From Salinispira pacifica (lineage in GTDB: Bacteria > Spirochaetota > Spirochaetia > DSM-27196 > Salinispiraceae): 64,000 nt of DNA. A program made the position numbers and the translations under genes. How positions within the stretch are numbered: position 1 is the stretch's first letter; every line of letters begins with the position of its first letter. The stretch lies in NCBI RefSeq assembly GCF_000507245.1, contig NC_023035.1, positions 509,001 to 573,000 of the forward strand, written 5' to 3'. The notes beneath the pieces were generated by a model that was not told the origin of the DNA, did no database searches, and saw only the letters and a list, made by a program, of their open reading frames with translations. Positions 35,583 to 44,100 of the stretch are shown here, in pieces.

Positions 35583-37037
35583 ATGTCAAAAGCTGATATC
35601 GGACTGATTGGTCTTGCAGTCATGGGGCAGAACCTGGTGCTGAACATGAACGATAACGGGTATGCGGTGGCAGTGTACAACCGGACATCCGGAAAAACCG
35701 AAGATTTCATAAACGGACCGGCGCAGGACAGGCCGGAAATTTTTCCGGCCTATGAATTGGAGGAATTTGTTTCCATGCTGAAACGCCCAAGGCGGGTCAT
35801 GCTGATGGTGAAAGCAGGTGAGGTTGTGGATAAATTTATCCAGGCCCTGCTTCCCCATCTTGAAAACGGTGACATTATCATTGACGGCGGCAACAGTCAT
35901 TTCCCTGATTCCAACCGCCGTACCCGGGAGCTGGAAGAGAAGGGAATCCTTTTTATCGGAACCGGTGTTTCCGGCGGCGAAGAGGGAGCCAGAAGAGGCC
36001 CCAGTATTATGCCCGGAGGAAATGAACATGCCTGGCGCTGGGTAAAACCCATATTTCAGGATATTTCGGCGAAGACCTCAGACGGTGAAGCCTGCTGCGA
36101 GTGGGTCGGCGATGCGGGTTCCGGACACTATGTGAAGATGGTTCATAACGGAATTGAATACGGCGACATGCAGCTGATCACCGAGGCGTACCAGTTGATG
36201 AAAGAAGGACTGGGGATGAATCATGATCAGCTTCATGAAACCTTCGCCCGATGGAACCAGGGACCTCTGGATTCATATCTCATAGAAATTACCCGGGACA
36301 TCATGGCCTTTCGGGATGAAAACGGAGAACCGCTGGTGGAAAAGATTCTGGATACCGCCGGCCAGAAAGGAACGGGGAAGTGGACGGGAATATCAGCCCT
36401 GGAGCTGGGGGTTCCGGTAACTCTCATTGGTGAAGCGGTGTTTTCCCGTACACTCTCTGCATTAAAGGATGAGCGGGTTCGGGCCTCGGAAAAGCTCAGC
36501 GGGCCGGACAGCCGATTTAACGGCGATGCGAAACAGTTTGTAGATGATCTGGAGCAGGCTCTGCTTTTTGCAAAAATTATCTCCTACACGCAAGGATTTA
36601 TGCTCATGAGGGAAGCCGCGGAAGAGAACGGCTGGAAGCTGAATTACGGTTCAATTGCCCTGATGTGGAGGGGGGGATGCATTATCCGTTCGGCATTCCT
36701 GGGGAAAATCAAGGACGCATACGATGCCAACCCCGGGCTCCCAAGTCTGCTCATGGACGATTACTTCAGGGATGTGGTGACCCGGACCCAGGGGGCGTTG
36801 AGACGGGTTCTGGCTCAGGCCATTCAGTTGGGAATCCCTGTGCCCACCCTGAGTACGGCCCTGGCATTTTTCGACGGATACCGGAGCGTACGGCTCCCTG
36901 CAAATCTTCTCCAGGCCCAGCGGGATTATTTCGGTGCCCACACCTATGAACGGGTAGACCGGGCCAGAGGTGAGTTTTTTCACACCAACTGGACCGGCAG
37001 CGGAGGGAATGTTTCCTCAGGGACCTACGATGCCTGA
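35583..37037 (+). CDS. gnd: 6-phosphogluconate dehydrogenase (decarboxylating)
   Basis: Oxidative pentose-phosphate enzyme of 484 residues that converts 6-phosphogluconate to ribulose-5-phosphate with NADP+. Visible features are the nucleotide-binding GLAVMGQNLVLNMND, substrate-binding GVSGGEEGARRGPSIMPGG, the catalytic lysine in GHYVKMVHNGIEYGDMQ and the C-terminal HTNWTGSGGN. The ATG at 35583 is chosen for its ACAGGAG site and match to the family N terminus. The stop overlaps the following DeoR-type regulator gene by 8 bases. Confidence 0.97.
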   Translation: MSKADIGLIGLAVMGQNLVLNMNDNGYAVAVYNRTSGKTEDFINGPAQDRPEIFPAYELEEFVSMLKRPRRVMLMVKAGEVVDKFIQALLPHLENGDIIIDGGNSHFPDSNRRTRELEEKGILFIGTGVSGGEEGARRGPSIMPGGNEHAWRWVKPIFQDISAKTSDGEACCEWVGDAGSGHYVKMVHNGIEYGDMQLITEAYQLMKEGLGMNHDQLHETFARWNQGPLDSYLIEITRDIMAFRDENGEPLVEKILDTAGQKGTGKWTGISALELGVPVTLIGEAVFSRTLSALKDERVRASEKLSGPDSRFNGDAKQFVDDLEQALLFAKIISYTQGFMLMREAAEENGWKLNYGSIALMWRGGCIIRSAFLGKIKDAYDANPGLPSLLMDDYFRDVVTRTQGALRRVLAQAIQLGIPVPTLSTALAFFDGYRSVRLPANLLQAQRDYFGAHTYERVDRARGEFFHTNWTGSGGNVSSGTYDA

Positions 37038-37821
37038 ATCAGCATCTTTGCAACCCAGACATGAAAGCATTATCCGTCTGTTACAGAGCTTCCGCCAAAT
37101 AACCGTGGCGGAGCTCACCCAGAGGCTGGGTGTATCTCAGGTGACCATTCGCAAGGATTTAACCCACCTGGAGGAGCAGGGGCTGGTACAGCGGACCCAC
37201 GGCTCGGCCCGGCTGGCACAGAACATCGGGGTTCTGCCCAGTGTCCAGGATCGGGCCACCAGTCATGCAGAGGAAAAGCAGGCCATTGTTCACCGGGCCC
37301 TGGAGCTGATTGCCGGGGATGATGCGGTGGCCATTGATGCGGGATCCACGAATTTGATGCTGGCAAGGGAGCTCTATGCGAAGCCTCTGAGGATATTTAC
37401 CAACAGTCTGGATATAGCCTCCAGCCTGCGCTCCTCCCTTTCCGTGAGCCTGACGCTTTCCGGCGGCAGCTTCCGGCGTGAAGCAGGCAGCTTTATCGGT
37501 CCCATTGCGGTGGAGGCTGTGGAAAAGCTCCGGTTTGATATTGCTCTCATCGGAGCCACCAGCTTTACAGCCAGGGGAGAATTTTTTACCCAGAACAGCA
37601 TTGAGGGATCGGTGAAGCAGGCGATGCTTCGGTCTGCAGCCCGAAGAGTTATCCTTGCGGATTCCTCCAAATTCAATGCCCGGGGATTCTCCAGGTTTGC
37701 AGCGTCCGGAGAAGTGGATCTTCTGATTACCGATGAGGGTTTTACCCAGGCGGATGCGCTGCGCCGGGAGGGTGTGGAAGTCCTGTTGGTTTCGCCGTAC
37801 TCTCCATCTTCGGAAATGTGA
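37030..37821 (+). CDS. DeoR-family transcriptional regulator
   Basis: Sugar-phosphate-responsive repressor of 263 residues. The N-terminal HTH is RQITVAELTQRLGVSQVTIRKDLTHLEEQGLVQRTHG, here the family's usual pattern. The C-terminal DeoR sensor domain contains DAGSTNLMLAREL and the ribose-phosphate-isomerase-like DIALIGATSFTARGEFFT...VILADSSKF. The ATG overlaps the gnd stop, so regulator and enzyme are co-translated. It probably senses a pentose-phosphate-pathway or related sugar phosphate. Confidence 0.92.
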   Translation: MPESASLQPRHESIIRLLQSFRQITVAELTQRLGVSQVTIRKDLTHLEEQGLVQRTHGSARLAQNIGVLPSVQDRATSHAEEKQAIVHRALELIAGDDAVAIDAGSTNLMLARELYAKPLRIFTNSLDIASSLRSSLSVSLTLSGGSFRREAGSFIGPIAVEAVEKLRFDIALIGATSFTARGEFFTQNSIEGSVKQAMLRSAARRVILADSSKFNARGFSRFAASGEVDLLITDEGFTQADALRREGVEVLLVSPYSPSSEM

Positions 37822-37918
37822 GGCAGTGCATCACTCATGGCGGCCGTAATCCCGCCGCTGCTCCCAGGGAAAATATGGTACATAGCGAAATAATCTTATT
37901 TGAGTTATAGTTGAATGT

Positions 37919-38344
37919 ATGTCCGGTTTTGCAGCTCATGGTGAATATCAAATAGTCGGTATCGGAAGAGTACTTGCAGTGAAAGTTTCCGGTTCCTGGA
38001 ATGCGGAGGGAGCGGAGCGCTACCGGAAGGAATTGGAGCACAGCCTCATTTCCATGGCCGAACAGCCCTTTGGTCATATTATTGATGTTCGGAAGTGGGA
38101 ACTTGCAACCCCCGAAGCTATGGCCATACTAAAACGTCCCCAGCCTGAAATTGCCCGGCGCAATAAGATTTTCAAAGCCCAGATTATACAGAAAGCATCC
38201 CTTCCCTCGCTGATATCCCTGAACACCATAGACCGGGAAGTGAAGGATATTTTTACCGTTTCCCGCTTCTCGGAGCTGAAGGACGATCTTCTTTGGAAAA
38301 TTCCAGATGCGGATATATCTGCGTTGGAGCAATTTTTTGCATAA
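37919..38344 (+). CDS. Small hypothetical protein, possibly STAS-like
   Basis: A protein of 141 residues with no signal peptide. The succession AVKVSGSWNAEGAERYRKELEH and FGHIIDVRKWELATPEAMAIL resembles STAS/SpoIIAA-like alpha-beta folds (strand, helix, strand, active-loop helix). I cannot assign a function. It has its own 97-base upstream gap after the DeoR-type gene. Confidence 0.65.
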   Translation: MSGFAAHGEYQIVGIGRVLAVKVSGSWNAEGAERYRKELEHSLISMAEQPFGHIIDVRKWELATPEAMAILKRPQPEIARRNKIFKAQIIQKASLPSLISLNTIDREVKDIFTVSRFSELKDDLLWKIPDADISALEQFFA

Positions 38345-38351
38345 AATTTTT

Positions 38352-38393
38352 CTCCGGAATAAATATTAGTTATATTCTAATAAAATTACGGAG
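38352..38393 (+). promoter_or_regulatory. AU-rich hairpin that could mask a ribosome-binding site
   Basis: CTCCG (38352-38356) pairs with CGGAG (38389-38393), which is part of the ribosome-binding site of the next gene. Inner pairs ATTAG (38365-38369) / CTAAT (38377-38381) strengthen the fold. It resembles a simple RNA thermometer, but a promoter inside the same AT-rich stretch would rule this out. Confidence 0.3.
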
Positions 38394-38401
38394 GGTATTA
38401 T

Positions 38402-38893
38402 ATGCAGCGAACAATAGCTCTTATTATTCTTTCAGTTTTTCTGATGTTTCATCTGAGTGCGTCCGAAGGCACATACGGTCCTGAAAGTGCTCAGGAACGA
38501 ATTCTCATCTCCTACGAACCCACCAGGTTTAAAAACCGGCTTCTGGATCAGCTCCTTGAGCGAATCAACACGGGAGATATGTATATACAGGTAACCGATC
38601 ACAGTTCCCGGGGACTGGAAGGCCTGCGGGCACAGGACTTTGATGCGGTTTTCATAACCAACAGCGGAGCCACCGCAAAGGTCAGACCCTGGGTAATTGA
38701 ATGGCTGAATGATAACGGAGGGAATCCGGAGAATGTGATTCTTCATACAACACAGATTACCGATTGGGAACCCAAGGTAGAAGTTGACTCGGTAACATCC
38801 GCCTCCTATACCAACAGAGGCGAAATCGAATCACTGGCAGAAGAATTTGTACGGGAAATACGAAGTAAACTCTCTGCAGGGGGAGGAGAATGA
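38402..38893 (+). CDS. Exported protein, flavodoxin-like fold suspected
   Basis: A protein of 163 residues with a signal peptide (hydrophobic about 4-18, cleavage near LSASEG). The mature part alternates strands and helices in flavodoxin order: ILISYEPTRFKNRLLDQLLERI, then DFDAVFITNSG, PWVIEWLND, VILHTT and a final helix SLAEEFVREI. The glycine/threonine FMN loop of true flavodoxins is absent. It overlaps the ferric-reductase-like gene by 4 bases, so it is probably an extracytoplasmic partner of that membrane enzyme. Family not recognised. Confidence 0.7.
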   Translation: MQRTIALIILSVFLMFHLSASEGTYGPESAQERILISYEPTRFKNRLLDQLLERINTGDMYIQVTDHSSRGLEGLRAQDFDAVFITNSGATAKVRPWVIEWLNDNGGNPENVILHTTQITDWEPKVEVDSVTSASYTNRGEIESLAEEFVREIRSKLSAGGGE

Positions 38894-40269
38894 GAGAACC
38901 CCGTTTCTCGCTGATGCGGGTGTTCCTTCCTCTGCTGGGAATTCTGTCGCCGCTTTTTCCCCTTTATGCATACTTCCGGGGAAATTTCTACAATGTTCTG
39001 GAACCGTTTTCCCTGGCCATGATTTTCGGAATTACTGCATATATCTATTTTCTGAATGTGCTGATAATTTCCACCAGAAAAAAGTTCCTGGACAGATACT
39101 TCGGCCACGACCGGGTGATGCAGTTCCACGGGTATATGGCAACGGCAGCATTTGTGTTTGCCGTGATTCACCGCCAGTTAAAGATTGCAGTATTTCCTGT
39201 TGTAAACCTCCAGACGCGTCTGGGAAACGCTGCATTCATAATTTTCCTGACACTCATAGCTGTGACGGTAATTATTATGGTGCCCGGATTAATCCACAGG
39301 TTTGCTCCATTTGCGAAACTGCGGAACTTCATCACCCGAAAACTGGGTCTGGATTACAGCATATTGAAGTTCTTCCACAATTTCCTGGTCCTGGCGGTGC
39401 TGTTGCTGAGCTTTCATGTGTTTCTTGCATCTTCCACCCAGGAAAGCTGGGGTCGGATCATCCTCATGGCTCTCTGGAGTCTCACTGCCCTGGTTTTCTG
39501 GCTGGATCATAAGCTGTTCCGCCCATTCCGTCTAAAGCGGATGAACAGTCGGGTTGAAAACATTAATCTTCTGGAGGGCGATATACGGGAGCTGTACATT
39601 CGGCCTCCGCAGAATTTTACATTTACCCCGGGACAATTTGTCTTTGTGGGTTTTCCCGGAAGCAAGGCAGGGAATGATGAACATCCGTATACAATTTCAT
39701 CTGCGCCAGGTGATTCAATACTGCGGATATCTGCGAAGAACCTGGGAAATTTCAGTAATTCTCTTCGCTTTCTGCAAGAGAATGATCCGGCTCTCATCGA
39801 TGGTCCCTACGGGCGGTTCTACCCTCCCCGGGACAGGGATGAAGAGCTGATATTCATTGCCGGAGGAATCGGGATTACGCCCCTGCTTTCCATTCTGAGA
39901 GACATGGCAGAATCAAAGCCATCCCGGGAACAGAAAATTGTTCTGTTTTGGGCGGTAAGGAGCCCCGAGGATTTGTGCTACCGGGAAGAAATCGTTGAGG
40001 CAGGAAAAAAAATCAACAGCATGAACCCCGGAATGTTTCATTTCGTCCCCGTTGTACAGACCCGGGGCTCACAGATCCCTGAGGCGGAGGAAGGATTTCT
40101 GACTCAGGAGATCATTCGTAATCATTGTGAAGCCCGTGATATGAAAATTCCCCATGCCCGGGTATATTTCTGTGGGCCGCCTGCCATGCGCAGATATCTT
40201 TTTCCGAAACTTCACCAACTGGGAATTCAGAGGAAGCATATTCATTTTGAAATGTTCTCCTTGGGATGA
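38890..40269 (+). CDS. Ferric-reductase-like membrane flavoprotein
   Basis: A protein of 459 residues. The N-terminal half has about six membrane helices with haem-ligand-type histidines (FGHDRVMQFHGYMATAAFVFAV, HRQLKIAV, FFHNFLVLAVLLLSFHVF). The C-terminal half is a ferredoxin-reductase-type domain: FAD site HPYTISSAPGD, NAD(P) site FIAGGIGITPLLSILRDM and the C-terminal VYFCGPPAMRRYL. It should carry electrons from NAD(P)H across the membrane to ferric iron or another acceptor. It shares 4 bases with the upstream exported-protein gene. Confidence 0.9.
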   Translation: MREPRFSLMRVFLPLLGILSPLFPLYAYFRGNFYNVLEPFSLAMIFGITAYIYFLNVLIISTRKKFLDRYFGHDRVMQFHGYMATAAFVFAVIHRQLKIAVFPVVNLQTRLGNAAFIIFLTLIAVTVIIMVPGLIHRFAPFAKLRNFITRKLGLDYSILKFFHNFLVLAVLLLSFHVFLASSTQESWGRIILMALWSLTALVFWLDHKLFRPFRLKRMNSRVENINLLEGDIRELYIRPPQNFTFTPGQFVFVGFPGSKAGNDEHPYTISSAPGDSILRISAKNLGNFSNSLRFLQENDPALIDGPYGRFYPPRDRDEELIFIAGGIGITPLLSILRDMAESKPSREQKIVLFWAVRSPEDLCYREEIVEAGKKINSMNPGMFHFVPVVQTRGSQIPEAEEGFLTQEIIRNHCEARDMKIPHARVYFCGPPAMRRYLFPKLHQLGIQRKHIHFEMFSLG

Positions 40270-40381
40270 ACAGCTTCCGGCGGTGATTCTGTGATTGTAT
40301 CCTCGGCGAAGATTGCTGGATGATCCTCCCGCAGATATAATGTAGATCCACTGCAGTGATGCATGATCAAAACGGGAGCAT

Positions 40382-41638
40382 ATGGAACAATACGCCAGGG
40401 GTGAAAAGACCAGCTACAACTATTACAAGGTATTGCGAAGCATATGGCTGCGTCACGGCATCAGCCGAATGGAACTGTGTGAACTTCTGGGACTGGATAA
40501 AGCCACAATCAGCACCATTGTGAACTCCCTCATACATCAAGACATGGTGTATGAGGTGCCCCGGTCAGCTCACGCTTCCAAGCCCGGCCGCCGTCCGGTA
40601 GGTTTGTCTGTTAATCCTGAATTCGGATGTGCGGTTGGAATTGAGCTTCATAGAGACGGGCTGCACTGTGTGGTAACGGATATGCATCATCGGGAAATTC
40701 TCACCCGGAGCCTCACTGCCAGACTGGAGCCGGAGAACATTCAGGGACTGGTTCGTCAGCTCTTGGATGAGCTACAGGCAGATAATGGGATTGAGCCTCA
40801 TCAGATTTTAGGCCTGGGCGTTTCGGTTCCGGGAGTGGTGAATCAGAAGGCGGGACTTATCAGCCATGCATCGGAGCTGGATATTCGGGATACAGCTTTT
40901 AATTTCCGCAGTGATGTTGAGAAGGCCCTGGGCATCTCCTGCATGCTATCAAACGATGCCAATGCCTGTGCCTCAGGCATTCTGACCAGTCACCGGAGTG
41001 AAGCCTACAGCAACTTTCTGTTCGTGTATTTTTCCTTCGAATCTCTCCGGGATACTATTCAGGGCGAAAATGATCACCTCAGCGTGGGGCTGGGTATAGT
41101 GATCAACGGTGCCCTCTACGACGGTCCCAACGGCACCGCCGGAGAATTTGTGGGGATGGGCGGAGGTTCGCCCCGGCGGGGACAGTTCAGCCTGAGTTCC
41201 CGGGAGCTTGATTCTTTCAAAGAAAATTATGAGGTGCGCCGGAAATTCCTGCATGAGCTGAGCGAGCACATCGGCTTTCTGGTGAACGTGTTCAATTTCA
41301 CCCAGGTGTTTATCGGCGGAGATCTGGAATATTTTGAAGATAACATTGCCGAGCTCACTCTGGCTGCGGCCAACGCACACTGGCCTTTTCAAACTCCGGT
41401 GGACTGCAATGTCACCATTCTTAAGGAACAACGGCATCTGCCGGCACGGGGTGCGGCGGGGATGCTGCTTGACAGCTTTTTTTCCGTTCCCGGTTTTGAG
41501 GACAGCGGATACTTCGATCTTCGAAGCCGGTTATTCCGCAGAAGGGAGCAGGGAAGCACCGGGAATAGTAACGGAGCACAGAGTAACGGCGGACAAAGTA
41601 ACGGCAGACAGGGTCACGGGGGGCGAAACGGCGTATGA
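40382..41638 (+). CDS. ROK-family transcriptional regulator
   Basis: A protein of 418 residues. The N-terminal winged HTH is ISRMELCELLGLDKATISTI (about 22-75). The ROK sugar-kinase-like domain (about 85-380) contains GLGVSVPGVVNQKAG, LSNDANACASGIL and NGALYDGPNGTAGEFVGMG. The usual zinc-binding cysteine cluster is not seen after the EFVGMG segment. A low-complexity tail of four pentapeptides (SNGAQ-like) ends the protein. The stop overlaps the BtuF-like gene by 4 bases. It probably responds to a sugar. Confidence 0.88.
   Translation: MEQYARGEKTSYNYYKVLRSIWLRHGISRMELCELLGLDKATISTIVNSLIHQDMVYEVPRSAHASKPGRRPVGLSVNPEFGCAVGIELHRDGLHCVVTDMHHREILTRSLTARLEPENIQGLVRQLLDELQADNGIEPHQILGLGVSVPGVVNQKAGLISHASELDIRDTAFNFRSDVEKALGISCMLSNDANACASGILTSHRSEAYSNFLFVYFSFESLRDTIQGENDHLSVGLGIVINGALYDGPNGTAGEFVGMGGGSPRRGQFSLSSRELDSFKENYEVRRKFLHELSEHIGFLVNVFNFTQVFIGGDLEYFEDNIAELTLAAANAHWPFQTPVDCNVTILKEQRHLPARGAAGMLLDSFFSVPGFEDSGYFDLRSRLFRRREQGSTGNSNGAQSNGGQSNGRQGHGGRNGV
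41567..41626 (+). repeat. Four tandem 15-base repeats at the ROK gene 3' end
   Basis: Units start at 41567, 41582, 41597 and 41612 (first unit AGTAACGGAGCACAG). They are in frame and code four SNGxQ-type pentapeptides at the C terminus, the last unit diverged. Confidence 0.85.
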
Positions 41639-42462
41639 AGATCAGCTGCCATGTATTGGATAATGAATTTGAGCTGGATGAAAAGCCCCGGAGAGTTGTG
41701 AGTCTCAACCCCGGATTCAGTGAGGCCATTGTTGAGATGGGTGCCGGTGACCGGCTGGCGGGAATTTCATCCTACTGTTCCCGGTTTATCAGTCCCGGGG
41801 AGGCCGTGGTGGCCGGGGACTATTTGAAGGCCGATCACCGGGTTTTGAAGGAGTTGGATCCGGATCTGATTCTCATCACCACGGGTGTACAGCTCCGGCT
41901 GGGCCGGGAACTGGTTCGCGCCGGGTATCCGGTGTACGCCCTGCCGCTTCCTTCCAGCTTTCACGGTATTCTGGAAAATATAATAAACATTTCCGCCCTC
42001 TGCGGAGTAACCGGGCTGGGCCGGGAGCTTGCCCGACGCCTGGAGGACTCGGCCCGGACGATTTCCGCTGCCACTCCCTGGGAACGGGATAACGCTCCCG
42101 GAGTGTACCCCGAATTATGGTTCGGGCTTCATCCCCGGAGCATAGGCGGGCGAAGCTACATTCACGACATTATCCGGATTGCAGGGGGACATCCCCTTGG
42201 AGTGGAGCTGGCTGACTCCTACACCATGCTTGATTTTGCACGGGTTGAACAATCCAGGCCCGGTATTTTTCTGGGCTTTCATGAACCTGAGTACCCCATG
42301 GATTTCCCGCTGGAGGCGGAAAAACGGGGCTGGAGCTGGCTTGAGCCCGGACAGATTATTGTGTCCACAACCGAAAAAGGGAAGAATATTATTCACGACG
42401 GACCCTCTCTGGTTCAAACTGCCTCATGGCTGCAGGAGCAGATGGTGAAGTCCCTGAACTGA
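41635..42462 (+). CDS. BtuF-like periplasmic-binding-fold protein without signal peptide
   Basis: A protein of 275 residues of the Peripla_BP_2 fold used by cobalamin and siderophore binding proteins. Features are PRRVVSLNPGFSEAIVEMGAGDRLAGIS, of which the strand-helix start is typical, then ELDPDLILITTG and the C-terminal VVSTT-type IIVSTTEKG. There is no signal peptide or lipobox, so it should stay in the cytoplasm unless the true start is missed; it begins inside the upstream gene with a 4-base overlap. Cytosolic homologues annotated as cobalamin-binding proteins are known. No permease or ATPase gene is nearby. Confidence 0.78.
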   Translation: MKISCHVLDNEFELDEKPRRVVSLNPGFSEAIVEMGAGDRLAGISSYCSRFISPGEAVVAGDYLKADHRVLKELDPDLILITTGVQLRLGRELVRAGYPVYALPLPSSFHGILENIINISALCGVTGLGRELARRLEDSARTISAATPWERDNAPGVYPELWFGLHPRSIGGRSYIHDIIRIAGGHPLGVELADSYTMLDFARVEQSRPGIFLGFHEPEYPMDFPLEAEKRGWSWLEPGQIIVSTTEKGKNIIHDGPSLVQTASWLQEQMVKSLN

Positions 42463-42518
42463 TCCCCGGTGAGCAGGTCTCCGGTGTACTGATCTCCAAT
42501 GAGCAGGTCTCCGGGTAA
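42459..42518 (+). repeat. Two tandem 30-base repeats at the stop codon of the BtuF-like gene
   Basis: Units 42459-42488 and 42489-42518 match at about 24 of 30 positions, sharing the run TGAGCAGGTCTCCGG. The first unit contains the gene's stop codon. Confidence 0.75.
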
Positions 42519-42562
42519 AACCGGGAAAAAACATCGCATGATTGTTTCCGTCGAAAAAAAAC

Positions 42563-42591
42563 TTGACGATTCATCCAGTAATAGATATTAT
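42563..42591 (+). promoter_or_regulatory. Sigma70-type promoter of the riboflavin operon
   Basis: -35 TTGACG (42563-42568), 17-base spacer, -10 TATTAT (42586-42591). Predicted start near 42598, right at the first paired strand of the FMN riboswitch, so the aptamer begins the transcript. Confidence 0.75.
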
Positions 42592-42595
42592 ATTA

Positions 42596-42740
42596 TCGAT
42601 TTTCAGGGCAGGGTGAGCCGTAAACTCGTTGAGTTCGGCGGCAATTCCTGACCGGCGGTGACAGCCCGCGACTCCTGCATGCAGGATTGAACCGGTGTAA
42701 TTCCGGTGCCGACGGTATAGTCCGGAGGGAAGAAAATCGA
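42596..42740 (+). ncRNA. FMN riboswitch (RFN element)
   Basis: Binds flavin mononucleotide and shuts down riboflavin synthesis. P1 is TCGATTTTC (42596-42604) with GAAAATCGA (42732-42740). Conserved core pieces are CAGGGCAGGGTG, GACCGGCGGTGACAGCCCGC, CCGGTGTAATTCCGG and GCCGACGGTATAGTCCGG. An extra hairpin (GCCG...AACTC GTT GAGTT CGGC) is inserted in the P2 loop, where only about five bases are usual. A terminator follows at 42813, fitting control by premature termination. Confidence 0.95.
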
Positions 42741-42812
42741 CCCGGGTCTGCAGCTTGCGGCCCCGGAACAATCGGGATCCTTCACAGGTTCCCAATCTTC
42801 CGAATGCATAGC

Positions 42813-42861
42813 CCTGAGTACTGTCTTTGTCTTGTGTGACAGAGTCGGCTCAGGTTTTTTT
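42813..42861 (+). terminator. Riboswitch-controlled intrinsic terminator
   Basis: CCTGAG (42813-42818) pairs with CTCAGG (42849-42854), with inner ACTGTC/GACAG pairing, followed by seven T (42855-42861). It lies 72 bases after the aptamer and 123 bases before the ribD start. Between them I see no gene. Confidence 0.85.
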
Positions 42862-42984
42862 ATGCACAAACGGAATTCACACGCGTTCTGGCTCCAATGC
42901 CTGCCACCGTGGGAGTTCCGTCTGCCCCGATCATCAGATTCTCCGGGGAGCTTTCCACGGCTCCCCATGATACAGGAGTTTCAG

Positions 42985-44100
42985 ATGAGAGATGAAACCT
43001 GGATGAGCAAGGCAATAGAACTTGCTGAGAGAGGGGGGCGGAATGTTTCCCCCAACCCCCGGGTGGGTGCTGTTATCGTTGAGAACGGAACGGTAATCGG
43101 TGAAGGCTACCATGCCCGGTACGGCGGCCCACATGCCGAACGGGCCGCAATAGATGACGCACGCAAACGCACCGGCCGTCACACATTTCCCCAAGCAACC
43201 ATGTACTGCACTCTTGAGCCCTGCTGCCACAGCGGCAGGGGAAAGCATCAGCCCCCCTGCACCGGCGCCATTCTGGAAGCGGAAATTGCCCGGGTAGTGA
43301 TCGGTCACCGGGATCCCAACCCGAAAGTAAACGGGAGAGGTGTTTCGGTTCTGGAATCGGCGGGCTGCAGAGTTGATCAGAATGTGATGAAACCCCGGGC
43401 CGCCGCACTGAACCCCGGTTTTATCCGCAGAATGAAAACCGGCAGACCCCACGTAACAGTCAAAATCGCCCAGAGTCTTGATGGACGAATAGCCGCAGCA
43501 TCGGGAGATTCAAAGTGGATTACCGGCAGTCAGGCCCGGGCTGAAGTTCACAGAATGAGGGCGGATCACGATGCCATCCTTGTGGGCTCAGGTACCGTTC
43601 TTCAGGATAATCCCCGCCTCACAGTACGTCACAGCAGCGGTCCGGATCCTCTGCGGATTGTTCTGGACGGCAGACTTCGCACTCCTGCAGACTATCGGGT
43701 TGCCGGAGCCGGAACGGTGTTTTTCTGCGGCATCCATGCAGATCCATCCAGGATCAGGGAAATGGAAGCTGCAGGAGCTCAGGTTCGGATTCATTCCGTC
43801 CATGACCGCTATCCATTGGAGGAAGTTCTGGATGAACTGGGAAGCATGGGGATCAATTCCCTTCTGGTTGAAGGGGGCTCGGGAATTTTCACAGATTTTC
43901 TGAGATACGGTTTGTATCAGCGGCTGGAGGTGTTTACCGCCCCGGTGATTCTGGGCTCAGGGGTGAATGCCCTGAATGACCTGGGGCAGGCCACCATGGC
44001 TGATGCCAGGCACTTCGTACATGCCAGCTGGCAGGATGCAGGTGACGGAAACATCCGTCTTACCGCCTATCCCGAGGAGGAAGCATGTTTACCGGACTGA
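42985..44100 (+). CDS. ribD: Bifunctional riboflavin deaminase/reductase RibD
   Basis: A protein of 371 residues catalysing deamination and then side-chain reduction of the pyrimidine intermediate of riboflavin synthesis. The N-terminal deaminase (about 1-145) has zinc ligands in GGPHAERAAIDDA and TLEPCCHSGRGKHQPPC. The C-terminal reductase (about 150-365) has KIAQSLDGRIAAASGDSKWI and LVEGGSGIFTDFL. ATG 42985 lies 7 bases after AGGAG; an in-frame ATG 18 bases upstream is possible. First gene of the riboflavin operon; it overlaps ribE by 16 bases. Confidence 0.96.
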   Translation: MRDETWMSKAIELAERGGRNVSPNPRVGAVIVENGTVIGEGYHARYGGPHAERAAIDDARKRTGRHTFPQATMYCTLEPCCHSGRGKHQPPCTGAILEAEIARVVIGHRDPNPKVNGRGVSVLESAGCRVDQNVMKPRAAALNPGFIRRMKTGRPHVTVKIAQSLDGRIAAASGDSKWITGSQARAEVHRMRADHDAILVGSGTVLQDNPRLTVRHSSGPDPLRIVLDGRLRTPADYRVAGAGTVFFCGIHADPSRIREMEAAGAQVRIHSVHDRYPLEEVLDELGSMGINSLLVEGGSGIFTDFLRYGLYQRLEVFTAPVILGSGVNALNDLGQATMADARHFVHASWQDAGDGNIRLTAYPEEEACLPD

